Positions 24,843 through 42,102 of a DNA stretch of 64,000 nucleotides are shown here, piece after piece (position 1 is the stretch's first letter; each line of letters begins with the position of its first letter). The notes under the pieces are model-generated. The model was not told the DNA's origin and made no database searches. It saw only the letters and a list, made by a program, of their open reading frames with translations. The position numbers and the translations under genes are program-made. Source of the DNA: Populus alba (Eukaryota; Streptophyta; Magnoliopsida; Malpighiales; Salicaceae); the NCBI RefSeq assembly GCF_005239225.2, contig NC_133293.1, forward strand, positions 4,712,001 to 4,776,000. Direction: 5' to 3'.

Positions 24843-26141
24843 ACTTGAACTAAATAGTAAATAAAATAAAGATGTTTACAGGTAAACCTACTTAATTATG
24901 TTTAACAATAATATCAAATAATTTTATATAATCAAAATATTTTTTTTTTAATATTGAATAAACTTTTGATTCGTCTCACAATATAGCGCAGGTATGTAAA
25001 CTAGTTTTAGTACTCAGTATTTAAGAGGTAAAAAGAATATGGCCGAATAAATGGCAGAAGAAAATGAAGAAACATCTGACTCAAAAGAGAAGAAAAGTTA
25101 GGTTTTTTAGTTGAAGGTAGTTAGGAGTTAGTTGAGAGAACATCTCTCGTGTGTAAGGGCTACAATTCATAGCTTGACAATCAAGTAATCAATGAAACGG
25201 TCTTTTCTGTACAATGTGCTTCTATTCTTTCTTTCTTTCTTTCTACAATCTCTCTTCTATCTTTTCTCTACAACTTGAACTAAATAGTAAATAAAATAAA
25301 GATGTTTACAGGTAAACCTACTTAATTATGTTTAACAATAATATCAAATAATTTTATATAATCAAAATACTTTTTTTTTTTTTAATATTGAATAAACTTT
25401 TGATTCGTCTCACAATATAGCGCAGGTATGTAAACTAGTTTTAGTACTCAGTATTTAAGAGGTAAAAAGAATATGGCCGAATAAATGGCAGAAGAAAATG
25501 AAGAAACATCTGACTCAAAAGAGAAGAAAAGTTAGGTTTTTTAGTTGAAGGTAGTTAGGAGTTAGTTGAGAGAACATCTCTCGTGTGTAAGGGCTACAAT
25601 TCATAGCTTGACAATCAAGTAATCAATGAAACGGTCTTTTCTGTACAATGTGCTTCTATTCTTTCTTTCTTTCTTTCTACAATCTCTCTTCTATCTTTTC
25701 TCTACAACTTGAACTAAATAGTAAATAAAATAAAGATGTTTACAGGTAAACCTACTTAATTATGTTTAACAATAATATCAAATAATTTTATATAATCAAA
25801 ATACTTTTTTTTTTTAATATTGAATAAACTTTTGATTCGTCTCACAATATAGCGCAGGTATGTAAACTAGTTTTAGTACTCAGTATTTAAGAGGTAAAAA
25901 GAATATGGCCGAATAAATGGCAGAAGAAAATGAAGAAACATCTGACTCAAAAGAGAAGAAAAGTTAGGTTTTTTAGTTGAAGGTAGTTAGGAGTTAGTTG
26001 AGAGAACATCTCTCGTGTGTAAGGGCTACAATTCATAGCTTGACAATCAAGTAATCAATGAAACGGTCTTTTCTGTACAATGTGCTTCTATTCTTTCTTT
26101 CTTTCTTTCTACAATCTCTCTTCTATCTTTTCTCTACAACT
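24843..26141. repeat. Near-identical tandem triplication of a 433-bp unit
   Basis: Units at 24843-25272, 25273-25706 and 25707-26141 start ACTTGAACTAAATAG and end TTTTCTCTACA. They differ almost only in the length of an internal T run. Each contains GTATTTAAGAGG (TATA-like), AATGAAACGGTC and a CTTTCTTTCTTTCT tract. The unit lies in or over the 5' LTR of the chromovirus that follows. The repeat ends share AACT, a possible microhomology. Confidence 0.93.
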
Positions 26142-26169
26142 CCAAAGATTAGGTTGTGCCCTTAACAAA

Positions 26170-26183
26170 TTGGTATAAGAACC
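26170..26183 (+). other. Primer-binding-site-like sequence
   Basis: TTGGTATAAGAACC follows CCCTTAACAAA. It matches the plant initiator tRNA-Met primer site (TGGTATCAGAGC) with two mismatches. The LTR probably ends with ...TTAACA at 26167. The left LTR boundary was not resolved. Confidence 0.55.
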
Positions 26184-26194
26184 TTTAAAGACCC

Positions 26195-29100
26195 ATCATT
26201 AATTCAATAATAGCATTCTTTGTCAGCAACGATAGTGAGAGAACAAGTGCAATGAATTCATGAGGAATTCCAAAAACAGCTACAACAGAGGCATGGGGAT
26301 TCCCTGCAGAATCAGAAGTAGTGAGAGGAGCAGTTCAAGAAGAATGAACAATTCAAAACACAGCTAGGTTCCATATTGAATACATTGCAAACTATAGTTA
26401 TCAATCAGAAGCTGAGAAAGAGGAAATGAGGAACCAAAACTCTAATGGAAAAACCGGACCCGTTGCAGATGGAATTTTACCACTTCCTAGAAACAACATT
26501 GTGCTGGAAGGATCAAATTCTTGGGACAGGCATAGAGGAAGTCACACTACACCTCTACTAAGAATAGAATTCACAACCTTCCAAGGAGAAAATCCTAAGA
26601 GTTGGATTAGGATAGGCAAAAGTATTTCAAGCTACACCTCATTCCAGTAAATCAATAGGTGGAAATTACCTCTATGTATCTGGAAGGGAGAGTAGAAGTA
26701 TGGTTTGAAGGATTTATGGCAAGTAATGGGGAGATGTTAGTTGGGAAGAATTCACAAAAGGAATCTACCTACGGTTTGGAGCTAAGAAAGATGTGGTAAA
26801 GGAGTTTAATAAACTATCTCAAGAAAATGAAGTAAAAGACTGTATAGAAAGATTTGAGGAGCTCAGATCTTTAATGACTGTCACGAACCCTACACTACCA
26901 TAATCTTATTATATCTCCAACTTCATTAGTTGATTGAAAGATGATGTGAAACTAATGCTAAAGATCCTTAAGCCTTCCTCATTAATGCAAGCCTTTGAAG
27001 AGGCAAAATGGCAAGAAGAATCTAATGCAAACTATGTTAAAAAGAAACAAAATAGCTGCTAAGCCAACTTTTACTACTAGGATCAGCAAACACGGGAGCA
27101 ACCTTCCTTTCAAAATTAACAATCAAATGAAAAATGATGCACTGAAAGAGACTAAACAACCTGCAAAATCATTGTATGAAAAGAGGAGACGCTTTGGGCA
27201 GTGCTATAAGTGCGGGGAGCAATATAAACAAGGTCATCAATGCCATAATAAAGGTTTACATTTGATTAAGGGGATGGATGAAGACGATGAAGAATTCAAG
27301 GAAGCTGAAGAAGGAGATACTAATGGGATAGAGGTAGAATTTGAAACAATAGAAGAGTATATATGGTCTATCTCTTAATGTTATGGTAGTTAGATATGCA
27401 CACAAAACCATAAGGATCAAAAGGAATTGTTAGGTAAGGATGATCATTTTCAATTTGGTTTGGTTTTTATCAGAAAAAAGTAACTAAACTGATTTTTTTT
27501 AAAAACCTGAAATCGGTTCAAAACAACTGGTTTCGGTTCGGTTCGGTTTTTTAGAACAAAAACTGGTTCAAACCGGTTTGGCTTGGTTTTTTCGGTTTGG
27601 ACTGGTTTTTCCAGTTTGGCTCAATTTAGGCTCGGTTTTTTTCTGTTTGGATTCAGTTTGGTTTTTTCGGTTTCTAGCTTATAAAACCGAAACTCAACTG
27701 AATTGGTTGGTTTTTTTTAAAATTTTAATCGGTTTAATCGTTTTTTTTTTTCACAGTTCGATTTTTTTAGTTATTTTGTTTTGATTTTATCAGTTTAATC
27801 AGTTTTTTAATTTTTTTTCTCACCTTTTATTATTAGGGAAAGGACTTAATAGTTTTGATTGATAATGGCAGTACCCCCAACGTCATTGATGAAGCCATTG
27901 TCCAGGAAATTAAAGCTATTACTCAAAAGACTACCATTATTTTTATTTTTATTTTTTGTTATTTATTTCATCAAGATAAAGATTTCTTTCGAGAAGGGAG
28001 GCATGACTATATAGAGTTCAAGGGCATTGTAGAGCCAATATAATTGCAAATGATAACAACCACCAAAGTTTATAAGAGCTTAAAATAAGTTATCTCTGGT
28101 TTTGTGGGGCAACTGTTTTCTTTAACCACTTTTGAAGAAGTAGATGTTCACATTAAAAATGAGGAGACCAAAACATTGTTGAGGGAGTTTCAATTACTTT
28201 TTGAGGAACAAAAACAACTACCATCAGTTAGAAATTTGGATCATCAGATTTCCACTAATTCCATGGGCTAAACCAGTAAACATCAGGCTTTCCAAGAGCT
28301 CTTTTATTCACAAAAAAGAGATTGAAAGATTGGTGAGAGAAATGCTATCAAATGAAATCTTACAGCATCGCAACAATCCTTTTTCTCCACCAGTACTTTT
28401 GGTTAAAAAGTAGGATAATATATGGAGGTTATATGTCGATTACATATAATTAAATAATCTCGCCATTAAAAATATATTTTCGATTCCCCTTGTAAATGAA
28501 CTAATGGATGAGCTTAACAAATCTAAATTCTTCTCACAACTTATTTAAGGAGATTTGTGTTAGTCTTCTTTGATTACATCTTAATATACAGCTCTTCTAT
28601 AGAATCACATGTTGAGCATCTCAAATTGATCATGGAAACACTAAGAAATAACCAACTATTTGCTAAACTATCTAAGTGCACATTCTGTGAAGAAATTTGA
28701 ATATTTTGACCAAATTGTCTTGGTAAAAGGAGTAGAAACTGATCTTGAAAAGACTGAGAGTTTTCCTTGGATTGACAAGCTATTGTAGAAAGCTTATTAG
28801 AGGGTTTGGAATCTTGAGTAAACCTCTAAATGAATTATTGAGGGAGAACAGTTTCAGGTGGAACCTAGAAGCTTAGAAAGCTTTTGATCGCCCTTAAAAG
28901 GCATTGTGTAAGGCTCTAGTATTAGCATCTCTAGATTTTCATAAAGTTTTTATCCTTGAAACTTATGCATGTGCTTTTAGGTTGGAGGCAATGCTTAGTC
29001 AAGAAGGAAAACCTTTGGCATTTGTTTGCAAGGCCTTAAGTTCTCATCACCTGAGATTGTCAATTTATAAGAAGGAGTTCATGGACATTTTCATGGCAAT

Positions 29101-29863
29101 TGATAGATAATGACACTACTTGGAATATGTTCAGTTTATCATCAAAATTGATTATGAGAGCTTCGAATACCTATTGGAATAGAAAATTCACACCCTTTTG
29201 CAAAGAAAAGGACTAACAAAGTTGTCAGGGCTACAATATACCATTTAACATAGAAAAAGAATGGATAACTTGGTAGCAGATGCCTTGTTCATGAAGGTTT
29301 ATCTGCAAGATATATAGCTTCATAGCAAAGAAAGGAGTAATCATAGACAATGTCAACTGCATTCATGCTATAACAATAATAATTAAAACGTGGTATGGAG
29401 AGATAAGCAAGTTCTATGAAAATGATCCACAACTAAAAGATATTGTGGCTAAGAAGTTACTCTATACTAACAGTTGGCTTGAGTCGACATTAGCTGATGG
29501 TGTACTAAGGTATATAAGAACATGGTTGTAATTGGTAGTAACGAGGAACTAAAGAAGAGACTGGTTGATGCTATTCATGATTCTTGTGTTGAGGGCCACA
29601 TATGTATTCAAAATTCATATAAGAGAATTAAGTCATATTTTTATTGGCCATCAATAAAGCAAATTGTTAAACAAGTGGTGGAAGAATATGATACTTGCAA
29701 TAAGGCAAAACCAAAAAGGGTGGCTTATCTAGGGTTGCTACAACCCTTTCCATTACTAGAAGGTATATGGAAGAATATTACAATGAATTTCATTGAAGCA
29801 CTTTCTAAATCTGGCACTACACCATTAAATAGTTTTATTGATGGATTCATTTCACTGGTATGA
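26195..29863 (+). pseudogene. Broken Ty3/gypsy chromovirus gag-pol
   Basis: Fragments appear in the order gag, protease, reverse transcriptase, RNase H, integrase with many stops and shifts. Gag has FQGENPKSWIR near 26580 and a knuckle QCYKCGEQYKQGHQC near 27200. Protease has LIDNGSTPNVID (27855-27900; Asn replaces the usual Ser of DSG). RT has NPFSPPVLLVKK (28370-28410); the central catalytic part is missing, the sequence jumping to a FFDYILIYSS-like piece near 28570. RNase H has MLSQEGKPLAFVCKALS (about 28990-29040). Integrase has a zinc-binding start (HDSCVEGH, then CNKAK) at 29522-29863. It is interrupted by a hAT-like insertion at 27435-27829 and ends abruptly beside CACTA-like sequence. 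Confidence 0.88.
27435..27829. mobile_element. Non-autonomous hAT-like element inside the chromovirus
   Basis: The 395-bp insert is built of GGTTCGGTTCGG/AAACCGAA-type repeats. Degenerate terminal inverted repeats are TAAGGATGATCA at the left and, reading the complement of the right end, TAAAAGGTGAGAA. It is flanked by TTGTTAGG (27427-27434) and TTATTAGG (27830-27837), a 7-of-8 match at the hAT target length. It separates the gag and protease fragments. Confidence 0.7.
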
Positions 29864-29869
29864 GACACG

Positions 29870-30285
29870 CAAATCATTGGTAACATTTTTGCTGATGGCC
29901 TCACTAACGGAATTCATCCGTAGGAATATTGATCATCAGTAATTTCTCATTCCATCATCAATTCTGTCAGGAATTAAAAAAAAAGAAAAAAATTGACAGT
30001 ATTGCAGACGGTGAAGCGCGCTAAAAAAAGCTTTTCCTGCAAGAATTTTACTGACGGAATCATTACATCTGTATTTTCAACGGTAATCACTGATGAAATA
30101 TACATCGGTGATTGTGGCATGAACGGTAAATATTTCAGAATTCTCTATCAAATACCGATGGATATATTCCGTTGGTAATAGTAATGGTAAATATCGACGG
30201 AATATATCTTTCGATGATTGTTGCATGGGTGGTAATTTTTTTACAACTCTCGGTAAAATACCGACGACCTGGCTTCATTTAGAAG
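29870..30285. mobile_element. CACTA (En/Spm)-like subterminal repeat fragment
   Basis: Many short direct and inverted copies of an ACGGAA/CGACGGAAT/TACCGAxGG-type motif occur, for example TATCGACGGAATATAT and AAATACCGACGACC. Such dense motifs are usual near the ends of plant CACTA elements. No CACTA terminus or transposase was found. It adjoins the truncated integrase of the chromovirus. Confidence 0.45.
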
Positions 30286-31376
30286 TCATAGAAAGATCTG
30301 GTATTTATAGAATTTGATCATCATTCCAATTTTATTTCTAGGAATTTTTTAACCGATATAGCTCCACATTCACAAAATCCATGAAAACCAAAGGCCTTCA
30401 CTTATAAATTATATTCGTAATGAAATTACAAGTAGTTAAATGCAACAATAAAACCAATGTTATAATTCACATAACTATTTTTTCAACATATTAATAATCA
30501 AATGCATATTAATGTAATTGCAAAATAAAAATTTAATCCATGTTTTTTCTTATCATTTTATTAACATCAATTTCAACCATAATTTTCCATAAATACCTTT
30601 TAACATATTTTTTGGTTAAATCATAATTTTAACTATAATTTTAACCAAACATATATTTTAATAAAAATATATTTTGCTAAACTTTTTTTTTTTTTCCAAC
30701 CACATGCATGGTAACAAACTCAGCAATGCTGCTATACAAAAACTACAAGAATTTACCAGCTTTCTGCATGAAAGAAACAGATAACGAACAGCCAGATAAA
30801 GTAGTGATAATGACAACAAATTTCATTGCATCCTAATTCTCCTTTTGATCAAGTTATGGCCAAATTTTCCAGTTGCTGAGACAAATATTCAAGACGAAAG
30901 AACAAGTATCCTTTTTCCGAATACAAAGTAACAAACAGATTGATACAACCTTCAGATTGAAAACCCCAAAAGTGGGGAAAGAAATCACTTATTTTTTTAA
31001 AAGAAAACAGTAAGACTTGGCTAGTCAACCAATCACTTTGCCTTCTCCACACTTGCGATATCAAACATTCTTTGTTATATTGGTTATTGAGCTAAATCAG
31101 ACTGCAACACGTCATGGATCCTAAACGCTGAAGAACCTGTTCAACCTTAAATCAGTGATATGAATGACAACTTGCAGCTCAACTTCTTTCAACAGAAGCC
31201 CCAGACATGTCTTTTGAAGAGCCTGAGCTGGTTAAAAGCACTGCTAAATGACAGCATTTGAATCTGATGTATTTTGCACTGGCAGAAGATCTATCTGTGG
31301 ATGTTATTTGATAACCGCCTCCATTAGGTTGGACGTAGGCAGTCAACACTTTGAGTTGCTACAGAGAAAAACACCA
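30286..31376. other. 3' flank of the MPK16-like gene
   Basis: It is AT-rich up to about 30750, then lower in A+T toward the MAP kinase stop. The part nearest 31376 is probably its 3' UTR. No further gene is seen. Confidence 0.5.
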
Positions 31377-35962
<4,586 letters not shown>

Positions 35963-36654
35963 CTTATTAGAGAGAATGCATCAACAATCTTCAAATTGAT
36001 AAATCAACAAGAGAGAGCACGAACCCCAACTCCAATCACACAAAAAAACGAGGACCAGATATTCTGAATTCTCAACCTCAGTATAAACAAAAAAAAAAAA
36101 AAGAGCACCAAGAAGCCAAAATTGATCAAATAACCTTAAACCAGAACTAATAGTTGGGATCACAAACTACCAGCAGAACAAAAGAGACCCAGAAGACTAA
36201 ACAGCCTAAAGAACATAAAATACACACTATTATGGCAAGATCAACAAAGAACGAAAAGGCGGGGTTAGTAAATAAAAGAACTTTTGAGGCTTCGAAGCTA
36301 AAGTAGCCAGATTTAAGTTAAAACAAAGAACAAACACCAGATTTTTTAAACTGAAAGAAGCGAAGAGAGAGAAGAAGGGACAAGATAAAGAGAATGTGTG
36401 GCCAAAAACTGGCGGAGGAGACTAAAAATGTATTAGCTGGAAAAGAGAGAGAACATATCAAGATGAAGTGAGTGCTTTTAAAAAAAATATATAGCGGATA
36501 TAACTAAATTTTGAAGAATCTAAAGACAAGGAAGTATCTTTGTAGTTCAGAAACAAGAAAAGTAATGTAAGAGACGAGAAGTTCTTTTGGAAAAGTGCTT
36601 TTGCATCTCAATCGACAGAGGAGGAGAGAAAATTTCAAGTAACTTCACCGTCCA
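35963..36654. other. 5' leader and upstream region of the MPK16-like gene
   Basis: Purine-rich leader-like sequence (AGAGAGAAGAAGGG region near 36367). No coding frame and no unambiguous TATA box was identified. Confidence 0.4.
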
Positions 36655-39600
36655 AAAATATTTTTTAAAACTTTTTTAAAAAAAATATTAAATTTTTTAA
36701 GAAAAAAATAGATTATTTTAATATATTTTTTAATAAAAAACATTTAAAAATAATTATTATAACAATACCAAATAAACTATAAAACAAAAGTCAATGGCGT
36801 TTTGTTTATGGAACAAGGATGGAGATAAACAAGGAACTAAAAATTGAAATTTTTCTTTTTTTGTTCTTCAACCTTGAGAAAGGTAATTTTGGATTGTAAT
36901 TAGAAATAATAAATAAAAATTAGCTTTTGTGTCTAACTCATCTTTTTCACTCATCTTGTTCTAAAAGAATTATAAAATTCTTTTTTTATATATAGTTTAT
37001 GAATGAAACTAGATAGGAGGTGCTATGAAGGAGCCTAATTTTTTTACTACATAAAAAAAAATGCCAAGATAATGTAAGTGTTAACAAACAAATAAAAATG
37101 AGATTCAAGTCATTAACTCGATTAGGTTTAATAAAATCAACTAACTTAATAAATATAAAAAAACAATAATAATAAACAAACTCACAAAAAAATTGACAAG
37201 GTAAAATAAGCTAAAAGAAGAAAAAACCCAACCTAAGCCCATCTAGGTTAAACTCTTAATTTCAATTAAAAAACAACTAAATGTTGAAGAATAAAATTAA
37301 AAAATTAAAAAAAAACAACAAAAAAACAATTAATGTGAACCCAGGTTAACACGCTAACTTGGTGATCATGGACACATGATTGCGAAACCTCATAGAAAAA
37401 AAAAAAAGCACGAATGTCAATTCCCAATAAATTAAATATTGAATAATAAAATTGAAAATAAAAAATAAAAATAGTTTTAAAAAAAATTCAAATTCAACCT
37501 ATTTTAACCTTCTAGACTCATGACCTTGTCCATGAGCCCGTGACAAGTCTCAAAGAAAGTAGACCCTAAAAAACAACAAAGCAAAATTATAAATTAATAA
37601 AATATTAGGGGATGAAATTAAAAAGAAAATACAATAAAACAAGGCTCCTAAACAAAAGAATATCAATAAAAGGAACGTAAACTAAATTTGATATAAAAAT
37701 AATTTGAAATCAAATGTTGCGGAATGAAATTGAAAATAAAGTTCAATTAGAAAAGGGGTTAAAAAAAAAACGAAAATAAAAAGAATAGGGATCAAGTTTG
37801 ATATACAAATTAATTAAAATCTAATGATGAGGGACAAAATTAAAGAAAAAAATCACCAAAAAAAATAAAAAAAAATAAAAAACAATAATAATAATAAAAA
37901 AAAGGACAAGTAAGGATACAAAAAAAACTAATGGAAAGACATGTTCATCTTTTGGCAAAGAGAAGATTGAGAAAAAGGTTCATCGGAGTTTAAGCACTCC
38001 TCCGCCAGCTACACACCCCGCATCGTTGGAAAGAACACGTTAAGTCGCTTCTAATTTACTTGACTAGTGCGGGTGTTACCCACTCGTTTGCACATGTCAC
38101 ACACGCACAAGCAAAATGTTTTCTAATTGACAATAAAATTATTAAAAGACCAAGTTGCCATCAATCCAACCTATCAATTACCAAACACAAACACCTAGAA
38201 ATACGCAAATAACCTTGGTTGCAAGTTTTTTTTTTGTTTCTAAGGGTATTAAAGTCTTTATGTTGTTCCTTGAAAATATAAAAAGACCTAAAAATTTAAA
38301 AATAAAAAAATATTATTTTAATATATTTCCAAATAAAATAAACTTAAAAAATAAATATTACCACGATACTAAACAAGCTCTAAACACAAAAATCAATGGC
38401 ATTTTGTTTTTTGAGCAAATAGGGAGACAAATAAAGAACCAGAAATTGAATTTTTTTTTTCAACCTTGAAAGAGATAATTTTGGAGTGCATTTGGAAAGG
38501 ATAAATAAAAATTAGTTTTGTGTCTAATATCATCTTTTCCACTCAACTTGCCCTAAAATTGCGAAAAACAAATTATACAATTCTTTGTTGTTTTTTTTTC
38601 CTTGTATGGGACTAGATAGGGGCACCATGAACTAGCCTAATTTTTTTCCATGATAAAAAAATATGCTAAGATGATGCCAATGTTAAAAAAACCAAAACAA
38701 TTCAGGATTCGAGCCATTGACTTAATTAGGTTTAATAAGATCAACTAATTTAATTAATAATAAAAAACACAACAGTATTAAATAAAAACCGACCTAAGCC
38801 CATTCAGGTTAAACTATTAAGCTCAATTACAAAATAACCCTATTTACAAGGGTGAAACCGGAAAAAAAAATTAGGAAAAAAGCAACAAAAAAAATTCATG
38901 TCAACTCAGGTTAACCCATTGACTTGGTGACCATAGGCACATGATTGGAATAACACCATTAAAAAAAAAAAAAAAAAAAAAAACATAAAGACCAATTCTC
39001 AATAAATTAAATGTTGAAGGATGAAATTAAATTTTTTCTTTAAAAAAAAAAGGTCCTAAAAAAGACTAGACTCAACCAATGTTACTCTTCAAGACTCATG
39101 GTCTTGGTCATGAGCTCATGACAAGCCTCAAAGAAAGCAGACTCTAAAAAACAACAAAGCAAAATTATAAATCAATAAAATGCTTGGGGATGAAATTGAA
39201 AAGAAAATGCAATAAAAAAAGGCTATTAAACAAAATAAATTCTAATAAAAAGAATATGGACTAAATTTGATATAAAAATAATTTGAAATCAAATATTTTA
39301 GGGTAAAATTGAAAATAAAATTCAATTAGAAAATGGGTTAAAAAATAAATAGAAATAAAAAGAATAGGACTAAGTTTGATATAAAAATTAATTGAAATCA
39401 AATGATGAATGACAAAATTAAAGAAAAAAATCAACTAAAAAAAAATAAAAACAAAACAAATAGTAATAAGAAAAAAAATAAGGATTTGAATGGATACAAA
39501 AAACTAATAAAAGGACACAATAATCTTTTAGTAAAAAAAAAGAGAAGAAAAAGTTATCTTGAAGCCTACGCACTCCTCCACTAGATGCACGCCCAACACT

Positions 39601-39870
39601 GTTGGGCATGCAAATTGAGTCACTTCCAACAATGCTCAAAGGGTGTAGGCATCGCCCACTCGTTAGCACGTGTCGTGCACGTGCAAGTAAAGTGTTTTTT
39701 TAATTAATATTAAAATTATTAAAAGACCAAGTCACCATCAATCCAACTTGTTAATTACAAAAAAAAAAAAAAACACCTGAAAATATGCAAATACCCCTGG
39801 TTGAAAGTTTTAATTTTTTTCTAAAGGTATCAAAGTCTTTATGTTGTTCATTGAAAATATTAAAATATCA
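36655..39870. repeat. Tandem duplication of a 1.6-kb repeat unit
   Basis: Two collinear, diverged copies of about 1.6 kb, roughly 36655-38279 and 38280-39870. Matching landmarks are offset by 1577-1602 bp: TCAATGGC at 36791 and 38393, CTAGATAGG near 37009 and 38611, TCAATCCAAC at 38161 and 39738. Each begins with a member of the AT-rich dispersed family, contains GTTAACCC-type blocks like those at 7.6-8.5 kb, and ends with a GC-richer segment (GCACTCCTCC ... CCCACTCGTT). A partial third copy of the end (near 39890-40010) follows. No coding function is seen. Confidence 0.85.
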
Positions 39871-41300
39871 AATTGACCTCAAACAAATTGTTAATTACAA
39901 AGAAAAAACAACATGAAAAGACACAAATGCCCTTGGTTGCAAATTTTTTTTTCTTTTTTGCTTTAAAAGGTATGGCAAGTCTTTACATTTTTCCTAAAAA
40001 TTAATAAAAAGATCAAATTGACCTCGATCAACCTTTAAACAAAATGTGCTTTCAAGGTTAATATAGTTTTTATATGTGTTCATAAAAAAGATTGAATTGC
40101 CCCTAAACAATTGAATGGTGGCTAATGTCTCCTATGGAAAAAATTAAATTACCCCCAAAAGCAAGTGAACTTATTTTTTTGTTGGAAGAGAAAAAAAGTA
40201 ATTATAATATTCCAATGAATAGTGATTTTTGTCTATATGTAATTTGTGCCATGTGTTTCCTCAATGGCTTTTAGTTTTTTTTTTATATATAAGTTTAGGG
40301 TTAGTTAAGCTTGGACTTTTTTGGCAAATACATCCATTTCAAAATTTCAGTTCAATAATTGAATATGTTTATGCATGGTGTCCACTTTATTATTTTTGTA
40401 TATGTATTAAAAAAATTATATAATAAATTATTTTTCATTAATAACTTTAAATTGACAGTAATAAAATAAAAAAATTATAATATTTAATTCAGTTTGGTAG
40501 AACATGGGTCTCTAATACCTGAAGTCATGGATTCAAATTCTATAATGATAGAAGTACTGGTTCTAATGATTATGATGTTAACTTTGATGATAATTGTGAT
40601 TATAATAGTAATAATACTAATGGTAGTGGTGTTAGCCTAACATTCTAAACTAGAGTTTGTTGTTGAGCTAGTGATATAGTAGAAATAAGGATAAAATAAT
40701 GATTGTTATAATAGTTATTTAAGAATAAGGCATCAATAGTAAAGACCACAATGGTGGGCAACAATAATAAGAAGGTGGAAAATAATGATGGTGACATCAA
40801 TAATGAAGTGGTGGTAAACTAGTAATAATTACGATAGCTAAAGTGGTTAAATGTTGGTGTTGAAAAATATTGTGAATAATTGTTAATCTATGAAAAACAA
40901 TTCAAGACTTTATAAATTTAAAATATTTTTCTTTATATTAGCAAAAAAATTAGTTAACTAAATTTTTATGTTTGTTTTGTATTGGAACATGAGAGAAACT
41001 ATTTTCTTGAAAAATACTTTTTACAAAAAAAAAAAAAATAGACTTATTACGTTAAGAAAAGCCTAACATGTAGCATCCTGAATTCTAGGACTTTTAGGTG
41101 ACAAATTGTCGTCAAATAGATTCTACAAGAGTCTAGATTATTACAACTTGACTGAAACGAATATGAATTTCCTTGTCAATTTAATAAAACATTAGGTGAT
41201 AACTATTGCCACCTCTTGAAAGGCGAATCCATGTTCAATTTACCTTATCTTTTATTGCATGCATATCATATTTATCAGCTTTACAACATTGCATGTTATT
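39871..41300. other. Intergenic, low-complexity, possible tRNA-derived fragment
   Basis: It is AT-rich with trinucleotide-biased sequence at 40550-40870 (GATGATAATTG, GGTGGTAAAC). At 40487-40545 AGTTTGGTAGAACATGG and, 28 bases on, TGGATTCAAATTC resemble degenerate A and B boxes of a tRNA gene. It does not fold convincingly by eye into a functional tRNA. Confidence 0.35.
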
Positions 41301-41432
41301 TGACACGATCAAAAGATTGATATTTTCTCCCAAGTGCAAGAGTGTTGAAGTAATAAATAATCTGGCAAGACCGGGGTTGAATCATAGGGAGGTTAATTGT
41401 ATAAATTATAGACAACAATAATACAACAATAA

Positions 41433-41464
<32 letters not shown>

Positions 41465-42102
41465 CTAGTACTAGTAGTACTAATAATAATAAAAATAAAG
41501 AAGTAAATGAGAACTTTGAGATGAAAGATTAATGTAAGGATTAAACAATAATAAAAACAAATGTCAAGGTTAGAGGATCTACTAATAGTATTTCAAACAA
41601 GCATAGTATAAACTTTTATTACTCAACTGGAAACCACACACAAAGGAGGTTCTAATCGAATAATTTATCATTAATAGCTCATTATAAATTGTTAACATGA
41701 TCATATTAATTATATTATTTAAGTAACACCAAACTTTTAAATATTGTAAGGAATTCATGATGCTAACTTACGTTAACAACAAATCAAGTTCCTTTCATAG
41801 CACATGTGTAGGTTATACCATACGGTTATGCTATGAGAGTGCCAAGCATTTGTTGTACCAAGTGTTATACAACACAAATCTAGATTAACCATTTAACAAG
41901 CAAGGTATTAAGAATTAGTAAGATAAAAAGATAAGACATGTTAATTGACATAACCAAAAGCTTGATGTCTTCTCTCAAGTGCAGGAGTGTCGAAGCAATA
42001 AATAACCCGGCAAGACCGGAGTCGAACCACAAAGAGGTTAATTGTATAAATTATAAATAACAATACAACATTAATAACAACAATAATAACAATAATAGTA
42101 AT

